A stretch of 38,539 nucleotides of DNA, from NCBI GenBank assembly GCA_003254885.1, contig QANT01008334.1, positions 1-38,539 of the forward strand, in the 5' to 3' direction. This document shows, one piece after another, positions 27,962-37,156 of this stretch. How positions within the stretch are numbered: position 1 is the first letter of the stretch; each line of letters begins with the position of its first letter. The stretch comes from Purshia tridentata. Lineage: Eukaryota; Streptophyta; Magnoliopsida; Rosales; Rosaceae. The notes below the pieces were generated by a model that was not told where the DNA came from, did not search any database, and saw only the letters and a program-made list of their open reading frames with translations. The position numbers and the translations under genes are program-made.

Positions 27962-30342
27962 TTACTCTTCTATATTCCTACATCCTATATTTTTTCATTA
28001 GTTTTGTTTTTGGTGGTGGGTTTGTGGGGTAGCTATAGAATTTAAAGAGCTGAATTGAAATGTATAGACATTGTACGTAGGAGTTGTTTATTTCATTTCT
28101 TGGGATTCATTTTGTAACATGAACCCTTTAGAATTAAGACAGTTTTTACAAGAATTTAGATCTAATTAAATATGACATTGTATTTATTTCTTGTTCAGAA
28201 TCTTCTTTATTATTGGTTATTGGAAACGTGTTTAGTATTATTTCATCTGAATAATTAATATCCAAGAAAAATAATTCGGAAAATTTTCAAAGAAAAGATA
28301 AAGACGTACAAGAAGAAAAGTGTTAAAAGAAAAAGGTACCAAACACAAGGAAGTCAACTCTCTAAGGTGTAAACAACACTCTCACTAAGAGTGGATTCTA
28401 TACCTTGCTTGATAACTATTTTAGTAATAGACTTTTGATTAATTATTAAAGGAAGAGTAGAGAGAGAGAAATAGAAAGTTAATTAAAAGTCACATACCAA
28501 AATGGGTATCAAGCAAGGTATGAAATTCACTCTCTTCTCACTATGTATGTTCTAATTGATTTGGCTTGCATTTGGTTCAAAAGGTTAATTGGCATCTAAT
28601 TCAGAGCTAGCCCTCCTAATAATTTAGCCCTTGTTGAAGTTCCACAAATAGGGCTTCTAATATTTGGTGGGTATTGGGTATCCAAAGCAAAGCTTTCATT
28701 GAATGTCGGATCAAAATAGAAAAATGTTTTTCAGATGGTGTTGGGAAATAAAATAATACAATGGGAGTGTATCAGTGTATGTGTAGGCATATAGCATATA
28801 TAATATAAATGGCATGCCATTTGGCTTCAAGGTGGTGAAAGAAATAAAAGTGTCGAAAAGGCAAAAGCGCGTTTTCGAGAGCTACACCCCCGCCGGGACC
28901 GTCACATAAACCAATTACTTGGTGGTTGCTTTTTATAAAAATGGCATTGATTTGGAGCTCCATATATATATATATGGTATTAAATTGACTGTTACCTTAA
29001 TTTAATTCTTTCTTTAATCATGGCTTAATTATTTTATTTTTTGTTTTCTAGTATAATCTCCTTGTATAAATATGAGAGTTACAATCTTGTTAATCTTCTA
29101 TTACTTTGCAATCACGAATTAATTTAATATTAAAATAAAAACAGTGAAATTTGACGAGTCTATTCCAGAAAATGGATTTAAGCAGTAAATCAAATGAGAA
29201 AATGTGGAAAGTGACTCAAATATCCTAACCACCAAGATTGACTAGAAAGTCTAGGATCAGATAAGCATGATAGTACTGTTAAGAGTCTACATGTTTTTCT
29301 TGTTAGTCTGTGCAATTGGATCTTTAAGCTTGTTGAATTGTAAGATCAAGTAGCTAGGTCACTGTCCGTCTTGCCTTAAGTTTCACATCTATTTCTTCTG
29401 GCTGTCATCCTTAATGTTCATTTTGATTGACCAGGCATAATTGTTGGAAGAGTCCTCATGCTAGCAGGTGCATTTGGACCGTCCACTAGTCCTCCTCTAT
29501 GTGCTAATTAAGCAATAAAAACAAAGGTAGATTAATGGCATATATATATTAAGCAATTAATAAAAACAAACATTAACGACATAATTAATTCAACCTCTTC
29601 ACAAATAGAACATCATATCGAACCACCGAGCCAACCAAACCGCCCAACCATTAATTTGGAACTCACATGCAGGACCAAAAGGTCCAAACTTCCACACTCT
29701 GTTTGTGATTTGTGATTTTGGGCACAGATTAAATATGTTTCCAATAGATGCAGAAAGGCTCATTTTATTTTTGGCCATGTGCACAAGTCCTCTTAGTCTT
29801 GGTCATTATAGTGCCTAAGAAACGTGTGGGTGCAAGCAATTAGAAATTTGGTTCCAATATTTGTCGTCAAATGGTAATGGACAAGTAAGCATATTCTGTT
29901 TGATTTACGCAGCCTACTACCATACTGATGGTCGTTGACTGGTTGGGGGTGTGACCTACAGTACATAGGCAGTGCTACCACGTACGAGATTTTTTTGACC
30001 AATTGACTTTTGACTTTATACACCTCAATTTCAGCGAAAGTTCTTAAATAGAAAGTTTTCTTGCCACGTGCGTATCATTTGTTATGTTACCAAGAAAAGC
30101 AATGGACTTGTTGAAACTTTAAACTAAATTAACATTCAAGAAAGACGCAACTCACCAGAGGCCAATTTAACTATGGCACCAATGTTGGGCCATAGGCTCA
30201 AAATGAACAACAGACTAACTACAACAAACACAAATGGCACTGTGCCTATAACCTCAACTAAAATCATTTTTGGGATGCATATGTGGGATTAATGCGACAT
30301 GCCATCAAGTGTTTGAACTTTGAACCCTTATGCTACCTAATA
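27962..30342. other. intergenic region between convergent peptide genes
   Basis: Contains the 3' UTR of the upstream peptide gene, the hairpin element at 28381-28540, and AT-rich DNA. A short GC-rich patch near 28866-28905 has no recognisable content. No gene is supported. Confidence 0.6.
28381..28540. mobile_element. MITE-like hairpin element
   Basis: The left arm (about 28381-28443) and right arm (about 28479-28540) are inverted copies of each other, for example TATACCTTGCTTGATA near 28399 and TATCAAGCAAGGTAT near 28507. The loop is about 35 bases and purine-rich. Small size, paired arms and no coding capacity fit a miniature inverted-repeat element. I could not define a clean target-site duplication, so the superfamily is unknown. 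Confidence 0.6.
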
Positions 30343-30657
30343 TCATGAACTTAACAAGTGTCTTGAGGAATTAGGTGCCTTGTTGCCCCTATGGCTTGGG
30401 CCAGAAGGTGGGATAGGGCGCTTAGCATCAACATGATGGGAAGCCACTGCAGCCGCCTGGTGCAAATCTAACAGCAGCAACCTATTATGCACAGCAGCTG
30501 GCTTCTTAGAAGCGCCTAATTGGTAGGTTGGAGTTGCAGATGCCATGGCTGCCAAAATACAGAGAGATAATATTGTGAGGGTGAAGAAGAAAGATGGTTT
30601 CTGACTGAAGGTGGACATCATAGCCAGCATTTGGTAGACTAATTTGGATAGATTCAC
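30343..30657 (-). CDS. secreted peptide precursor with PIPPSGPS motif (IDA/PIPL-like)
   Basis: Single exon on the minus strand, up to 104 residues. Counted from the first ATG, a hydrophobic stretch (FFFTLTILSLCILAAMASA, 23-41) is a signal peptide. Near the C-terminus RPIPPSGPSHRGNK (80-93) matches the PIPPS(A/G)PS core of IDA and IDA-like peptides and the SGPS core of PIPL peptides; about 11 residues follow it. Methionines at 10, 13 and 14 (30630, 30621, 30618) are alternative starts. A minus-strand TATATAA at 30696-30690 puts transcription so close to 30657 that a later start, at 30621 or 30618, is more likely. By family the ligand signals to HAESA/HSL-type receptor kinases. It is unclear whether it is an IDL or a PIPL. 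Confidence 0.72.
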   Translation of the reverse strand: MNLSKLVYQMLAMMSTFSQKPSFFFTLTILSLCILAAMASATPTYQLGASKKPAAVHNRLLLLDLHQAAAVASHHVDAKRPIPPSGPSHRGNKAPNSSRHLLSS

Positions 30658-30689
30658 ATTTCACATACTAATGCACATGTGTTTATGGC

Positions 30690-30696
30690 TTATATA
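30690..30696 (-). promoter_or_regulatory. TATA box of the PIPPSGPS peptide gene
   Basis: TATATAA on the minus strand, about 33 bases before the first ATG and 70 before the preferred one. Confidence 0.5.
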
Positions 30697-33154
30697 TGAA
30701 GAAAAAGATCGTGGTCACAACTCACAAGTCACGACTACATATATGACTTTTTGGATATATGCTAGCAATTAAAGAATATACATGATGACACTTTGGAAAG
30801 TTTTTGAGAATAATAAGATAATTAATTTCGTCGGTTGGCTAGGTTTTTTCTGTCCACGATGTTAATTGTTGCATATTGCAAGCCTAGCGCCTATTGACAT
30901 TAAATATAGCCCATTTCTCCTACCTGCCTATTTTATTTTCCACAAACCCCACTTAGAAAAGAGTTCATGATCTTTCACAACCTTTCACACACTCAAAGAA
31001 TCCTACCGCCATCATTTGGACTTTGAAATTAGCCCCACTATTTTCACAGAAAGGTGAATGAAAAGAGCTTTCTTGATATGTTTAGCCTCACCTTTTGGAA
31101 AAAGCTCATGAAGGATGAGTTTGAAAAAGTTATATATACAAAGTGTAGCTATCCCATTACACACTTTTGGCAACTTCTTTCTATCCTTGGTAGGGGCAAA
31201 TTACAAATTGATCATTTCATTCATAAACATTGAATAAGAGTTGAGCTTTTGGGACGAGCTCTTGAATTGAAAGGGGTTTTATGAAACCAAATTCAACAAT
31301 AAGGGTTAATTCAAATAGGATTGCATTGCATGCATCACATGCTTTTGGTGAGTATGATAACGAAGAAGAGTAGCAGCAACAACCCAGTCCCCACTAAGTG
31401 CATCTTATCTAAGCAGACCAACTTGAGCACAAACTCTAGTCGAAGGGTTGTATATGTGATTTGCTAAATGACAAGTTATACCTGTTTTCATTTATTTTGT
31501 TGTTTTCACATTATACTTGGTCACGAAACACTATGAAGGTTAATGACCTTGTATTCTAGTCCAAATGCTTTCATTAGATAAAAATAGGTTTTACATATAA
31601 AACGAAAATCATGTGACGGTCATGTATAATAATTTTTATTTATTAAAATCTCATCCAACTCATGGTTTATTAAAAAATTTGTATGCAGTATGAATTTGTT
31701 GCAGAAAAATGACCCAAATTGCAAAGTCTGTTTTCTTGTTTATTCTCTTTTGTTGTTATAGTGGTAAAAAAGTAAAAGAGCACGTTGAAATTGGCACAGC
31801 CCTCCTCTAGTCCTCTTGGCACTTGCACCTGCTATATATCGATTAAGATCTATGGACTTAATGGAGCAATCAAATTTCAATGGGTCATCAAAGGCTCTAC
31901 CATAAGCCTGTAGTTTAATTAATAACCATTCATTTGATCCACTTGCATCCCTATAACTATGAGGAAGAATTAGTTCACTTCACGCCAGGTGTGACAAACC
32001 CGCTAAAATGAAGAAAATAAAATAAAATGAGATATCCAAGGCTAAATGATGAACCATGAAATAAAGAATGGCTACAGAAAATCTTTATTTGATAACTAGA
32101 GCTTTCGAGATGATACAATTTCACATATGTACTTTTAAACTGATACAATAGAAATTAGATAACCCAAATCTTTAAACCCAAGTCATTTCTTAATTTCAAC
32201 CTTCATGGGATGGCCTGAAAACTTACACTTGGGCTGAGGTGTAGACTCCTACGCCAGGCTTACACAATACAAGGTTTATCAACAAACTGCATACATGTAT
32301 AGTGATTACGGGTTACCTGTAAATTAACAAGCTTCATAGGTCACCCGTTTCATTATCGCACTATGTTATACATATCATTATAAGAGGGGTTCAATCTTTA
32401 TTTTCATGGCAGGAGAAGCCAGAAGGTATAACTCTTAACAAGCTAATACGCACTTGAAATCCCACGAGAGGATTTGATTAACACAAGCTTCTATTTTTAT
32501 TGCAGGTTTAATCCTGACCATACATGCATCCACGACATCAAATGGGAAAGATGTAGTAATTAAAAATTAAAATTAATTTTCCTATGCAATGTGGAAAACT
32601 TCAAGAGTGAACGATACATCATTCTGCTTGGCTATTCTGCTATTTTAAATTTGGGCACAAGGCAATGTACATGCACCACCAAACAACAAAACAATTAAGA
32701 ACATAGACATTCCTCCAGAGTCCAGATCTATACGCATCACACATATATCCACTTAAAAAAGCAGATGTATTTCAGAATGTTCAACTTCACAAATATTCAC
32801 TTTAACCAAAAATTTTAGGCAGCCCTTCCAGCTCCCTCCCCCTTCTTCCTTAGAAGCTTCCTCATGCAAAAACTCACCAACTTTAGGCAGCCCTTCCAGC
32901 ACCAGCCTCCTGCCAAAAAAAAGAGGTGAAAGCATGTAACGGACAACTGTAAAATCTCAAGTGTTGACGACATTCAAATTCATCTAGCAGAAGGTTTTAC
33001 TAAATTAGGCTTCCTATAATAGTTGTTTGTCCCTCAAATTCATATAGCGTTTCCCAAACAAATTTGACTTCCTATCAAAATGAAAACAATGAAATTTACC
33101 AAGGCAAAGAAATAAGAGAGCCCTACCTCTCTCCTGCCAATAGATCAGCTGCCC
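30697..33154. other. intergenic region
   Basis: No supported gene. An 18-base direct repeat (TTAGGCAGCCCTTCCAGC) occurs near 32815 and again near 32883, inside an open minus-strand frame of about 60 residues without motifs. That part may be the 3' UTR of the broken gene suggested by the exon at 33155-33242. Confidence 0.5.
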
Positions 33155-33242
33155 TCAGACTTGAGGGTCTTCAAAAGGATGCTTCCAGATCTCCTCAACA
33201 TTCTTCTTTGTTCTCCTTTTAGCCTCCACTGGACTTGTAATT
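33155..33242 (-). pseudogene. possible terminal exon of a disrupted gene
   Basis: On the minus strand, TTTGCAG| opens a frame of 28 residues (ITSPVEAKRRTKKNVEEI, then WKHPFEDPQV) and a TGA. The composition is protein-like and the acceptor is good. Only about 10 bases separate this acceptor from the outer end of the large inverted repeat, so any upstream exons were either copied into the arms or lost. The arm exon candidate ends in phase 0, whereas this exon needs two bases from the previous codon, so they do not join directly. The family is unrecognised; it could be chance. Confidence 0.3.
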
Positions 33243-33366
33243 CTGCAAATTAAGAGATATAACAAAAAAAAAATCTACAAATTCAGAGAGAACTTTCATG
33301 GTTGCCTCCTCCCAAAAGTTTTTAACTGCAGCTTCTATGGTTGCTCCTTTGAGATAAATTTATAAG

Positions 33367-33412
33367 ACCATCAGAAAGCTACTAAATCCACCATCAGAAA
33401 GCTACTAAATCC
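33367..33412. repeat. 23-bp tandem duplication in the left arm
   Basis: Two adjacent identical copies of a 23-mer beginning ACCATCAGAAAGC. The right arm has a single copy, so it arose after the arms formed. Confidence 0.9.
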
Positions 33413-33769
33413 AAAGAAAGTACATATCAAGAAAAACTAGCAATTCTATTGTGCAAATGCACCTTCCATTCAAATATTTTGAAGATCTAAAGAACATAGT
33501 TTTGAAGAATGGGCAATTTATCCTACAAGAATGCAAAAAATAGAAAAAACTGTCTTGAGTACTAAAATCTCGTGTTTTTCAAAAGGTGTTATTTTTAAAA
33601 AACATGTAGAATATATAGAAGTCGTTCTTAGTTTTGATGCTGTGGTTTGATTTCGTTTCCGGAAAACAATATTCCATGTTTTTCAAAGACGCCCCACCAA
33701 ATGCATATTAGATAAGATTTTGATTTTGTAAAACAAAAAACAGGTTCACAAAACATTACCAAACTGGCC

Positions 33770-34027
33770 CTAAACACCTACCTCATTATGACCACATTGG
33801 ATGTCCAACTTTCTGGTGTAGTATTCCGTGTTGTCCGAACATGTCGTTGAGTTCGATGCAGGAAGCATTCCTTCAAGATAAAAACTCCGTGATGAGCCAA
33901 GACTTAATCTACTAGAAGAAATGTTGAACTCGTTACAAGAGATTTTCAACTGGAAACCATAAAATATTAAAGGAAACTTTAAAAATATGCAACTTAAGGA
34001 AAAGAGAAAGATAGGATACCTCTTCAT
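33770..34027 (-). pseudogene. left-arm copy of the CNEFNISSSRLS frame
   Basis: Open minus-strand frame of 85 residues. Its core (SCNEFNISSSRLSLGSSRSF, YLEGMLPASN, RKLDIQCGHNE) is conserved in the right arm. It is bounded by TTTCCAG| upstream and GAG|GTAGGT downstream, so the part from about 33954 to 33783 reads as an internal exon. I do not recognise the protein. It lacks a four-to-five-residue insert (PIYLA) present in the other copy. Likely a fragment of a duplicated gene. Confidence 0.4.
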
Positions 34028-34162
34028 AAAAAAGCACCAATAATTGTTTCAATTGTTCTCGAGAATCAGGGCCGGCCCTGAAGGGGTGCACGGGGTGCGA
34101 CAAAAGATAGGATACCTCTTCATAAAAAAGCACCAATTATTGTTTCAATTGTTCTCGAGAAT
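34007..34162. repeat. 60-bp direct duplication flanking a hAT-end-like insert
   Basis: The copies 34007-34066 and 34103-34162 differ at one base (AATAATTG versus AATTATTG). Between them lie 36 bases starting with the palindrome CAGGGCCGGCCCTG. That sequence is reminiscent of the terminal repeat of some plant hAT elements. Absent from the right arm. Confidence 0.85.
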
Positions 34163-35318
34163 TATTATCAGTTGAGCTTCTAAGATAAAACAATCCAACT
34201 TACACACAAAAGCAAATTGAATTGACAACGTATCTGCCAAAATTAAAAAAAAAATCTTGAAAATTCATGAGAAAAATGAAACAATTTTTTTCTTGCTAGA
34301 AAAGCAAACAAGTTATTATAACATTAATGGTGAGTGAGTTGTATGGACTCATTAGCATAAAACGCTAGAAAGGGTATCTCTATTGAATTAATTAGGTAAT
34401 TTTCTCAATCATCACAAGTTACATGTAGGAAACCAACTAAATTGTTGTCATAAATCCAATCGTAAATAAGAAAAACATTAAACTATAAAACAAAAACAAA
34501 CATTACTCTGTAGTACGGTTGATCAACAAGTTGTTAGGACAATGAAGCACACTGTTTAATGATGTTGATTTTGATTAACAACGAAAGTGTGAATACTTTT
34601 TGTCCACTTTGGGAAAAGAAATTGATTGCAAAGCTTTGCAGAGCTAAAGGAAGGCATGAAATTGCACCTATTTTGTAAAAATAATTCTCTTTGGCCACTA
34701 CAACAAAGTGGCTGTAGTGGCCGGAGAGAATTATTTTTACAAAATGGGTGTAGTTGCACACATTTCTTTAGCTTTGCAAAACTTTGCATTCGATTTCTTT
34801 TCCCAAAGTGGACAAAAAGCATTCATACCTCCATTGTTAATCAAAAGCAACCTCATTCAACAGTGTGTTCATTGTCCCAACAATCTATTAAGTAACTATA
34901 CTACGGAGTAATGTTTGTTTTTGTTTTGTTTTATAATTTTAATGTTTTTCTTATACAATTGGATTCATAATAACAATTTAATTGGTTTCCTACAAGTAAC
35001 TTGTGATGATAGAGAAAATTACCTAATTGATTCAATAGAAATATCCTTTCTAACATTTCATGCTAATGAGTCAATATAACTCACTCACTCACATTTAAGG
35101 TCATAACAACTTGTTGGCTTTTTTAACAAGAAAATAATTAATTTATTTTTCTCATAAATTTTCTAAATTATTTTATTTTTATCTTGACAGATACGTTACT
35201 AATTCAGTTTCCTTTACTAATTCTATGCATCAATGTGTGCAAGTTGAATTGTTTTATCTTAAAAACCCAACTGACAATAATTCTTAAGAACAATTGAAAC
35301 AATTATTGGTGCTGTTTT

Positions 35319-35588
35319 ATGAAGAAGTATTCTATGTTTCTCTTTTCCTTAAGTTGCATATTTTTAAAGTTTCATTTAATATTTTATAATTTCCAGCTGA
35401 ACATCCCTTGTAATGAGTTCAACATTTCTTCTAGTAGATTAAGTCTTGGCTCATCACGAAGTTTTTATTTAGAAGGAATGCTTCTTGCATCGAACTCACC
35501 CATTTATCTGGCAACCTGTTCGGACAACACAAACTACTACACGAGAAAGTTGGACATCCAATGTGGTCATAATGAGGTAGGTGCTTAG
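35319..35588 (+). pseudogene. right-arm copy of the CNEFNISSSRLS frame
   Basis: Open plus-strand frame of 89 residues, the inverted counterpart of the left-arm frame. The same exon-like boundaries are present: TTTCCAG| near 35397 and GAG|GTAGGT near 35578. The reading frame is kept despite several substitutions and an in-frame 12-15 base length difference, which suggests former coding use. Immediately after the donor comes TTAGGGCCCGTTTGGTAATG, a sequence often seen at ends of plant hAT-type elements. Family unknown. Confidence 0.42.
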
Positions 35589-36115
35589 GGCCCGTTTGGT
35601 AATGTTTTGCAAACCCATTTTCTGTTTTACAAATCAAAATCTTATCTAATATGCATTTGGTGGGGCGTCTTTGAAAAACATGGAATATCGTTCTCCGAAA
35701 ACGAAATCAAACCACAACATCAAAACTGAGAATGACTTCTATATATTCTACATGTTTTTTAAAAATAAAACCTTTTGAAAAACACGAGATTTCAATACTC
35801 ATACAATTTTTTCTATGTTTTGCATTCTTCAAATTCTTGAACAAGATAAATTGCCCAATCTCAAAATTCTTCAAAACTACTTTCTTTAGATCTTCAAAAT
35901 AATTTGAGTGGAAGGTGCATTTGCACCATGGAATTGCTAATTTTTCTTGATATGTACATTCATGTACTTTCTTTGGATTTAGTAGCTTCCTGATGATCTT
36001 ATTTATCTCAAAGGAGCAACCATAGAAGTTGCAGTTAAAAACTTTTGGGAGGAGGAGGCAACCATGAAAGTTGACATGCTCTCTGAATTTGTAGTTTTTT
36101 TTCCTTATATCTCTT

Positions 36116-36135
36116 GAGAGAGAGAGAGAGAGAGA
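36116..36135. repeat. (GA)n tract at the outer right end of the inverted repeat
   Basis: About ten GA units directly outside the right arm; no counterpart next to the left arm. Confidence 0.85.
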
Positions 36136-36293
36136 AGAGAGTAACCTGCGGCGGCTTGAGAAAAAGTGAGAAAACATACTAGGGTTGTAAACTGTAATGT
36201 AGTGTTGTTAACAGGTTTGTACACTTTTAATTGATTGTTAAAAATATCAGTTTTAGGCAACATATAAATATAATTTTTTGGATTACATCTTGA

Positions 36294-36400
36294 AGTTGTT
36301 TGGTGGTCTAGTGGATAAGTCATATAATCCTTTCCCATTTCGCTTGTGTTCGAATCACAAGCAGGAAAGAAGTGTGTTTTTCATTTTATTTTTTAGAGTT
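36294..36400 (+). mobile_element. SINE-like tRNA-derived head
   Basis: TGGTCTAGTGG (36304-36314) fits the polymerase III A box, and GTTCGAATC (36348-36356) fits the B box, about 33 bases apart. The B box lies in a perfect T-arm-like hairpin, CTTGTG-TTCGAAT-CACAAG. The bases between do not fold into a normal anticodon arm and no CCA-proximal acceptor stem is evident, so it is not a functional tRNA gene. A plant SINE is more likely; a T-rich tail follows. Its ends are uncertain. Confidence 0.5.
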
Positions 36401-37156
36401 TTAGGGATTTATATATAGAATGAAAAGTTAATAAAAAAAACAAAAACATATAAATAATAAACTAAACAACTATATAAATTTATCTAAAACAATATATAAT
36501 CTATGGGGTTTTTTTTTTTAAAGAATATAATTTATGGGTATTAATTATATTAACTAGTTTAATTAAAAACACACTCAACATAAAACAAAAACCCAAACTA
36601 GTTTAATTGAAAACCTTATACTAAAACTATATACATTACATGATTACATATGTTTTAATTGATATATGTTTTATAATTTAATAGACAATCAAATATATAT
36701 CTTTATAATTTATATAATAAATTTCATATAAAATAAAACTAACTAAAAATACCCTAAAGCCCTCTAACCCCTATACTCTAAATCATATACCATATACTTT
36801 ATACCCTATACCATATATGTGGTACTGAATACTTATTTAATTCATGATTCAGTATTTTAGTATAAATAAATTTGAAATGTTATTTATGCAATTATTAATT
36901 AGTGTAGTATTTTTTTAACAGAATTTGTTTTCAGCGCTCATTATATTAACCTTATATCACATGAAACTTATAATATGATTTTGTTTTTTCAATGTTTTTA
37001 ATAAATGTAGTAGATAATATGTTAAATAAGCATATGGTAAAGTTTCATTCAAAATTTCTATCGTTTGATAGTAATTTCCATCATTTTTGTCCAAACCCTA
37101 GTAAAATCGAAATTTGGTCGAAATTTCCGTCAAAATCGAAATTACATTCATTGGTC
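36401..37156. other. AT-rich non-coding region
   Basis: Very AT-rich, with short ACCCTA/CCCTATA-type motifs near 36750-36815. The last 90 bases before the hAT-like element carry repeated GAAATTT motifs, which recur on the far side of that element, so it may sit inside an older repeat. Confidence 0.55.

Larger units (their letters stand above)
33253..36115. repeat. 2.86-kb inverted repeat with 1.4-kb arms
   Basis: The left arm (33253-34702) and right arm (34713-36115) are inverted copies. They can be followed from the outer AAGAGATATAA / TTATATCTCTT pair inward to the centre, where CCACTACA (34695-34702) and TGTAGTGG (34713-34720) enclose only 10 bases. The arms are similar but diverged by substitutions and small indels, so it is not a recent assembly error. 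Each arm contains the same splice-bounded frame and a TTAGGGCCNGTTTGGTAATG-type sequence. I found no clear target duplication at the ends. It could be a foldback-type or long-TIR element, or an inverted duplication of a gene piece. Confidence 0.88.

Noticed and set aside
34534-34911. Overlapping open frames at the centre of the inverted repeat
   Set aside because: They mirror each other because of the palindrome; none has splice context or recognisable motifs.
35707-36177. 156-residue open frame on the minus strand in the right arm of the inverted repeat
   Set aside because: It is the longest frame nearby, but its left-arm counterpart meets a stop (after about FEINL), its composition is Lys/Phe/Asn-heavy as expected of AT-rich DNA, and it overlaps the proposed intron on the other strand.
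36304-36356. Functional tRNA gene
   Set aside because: A and B boxes are present, but I could not find an acceptor stem or a proper anticodon stem-loop. A SINE-like origin explains it better.
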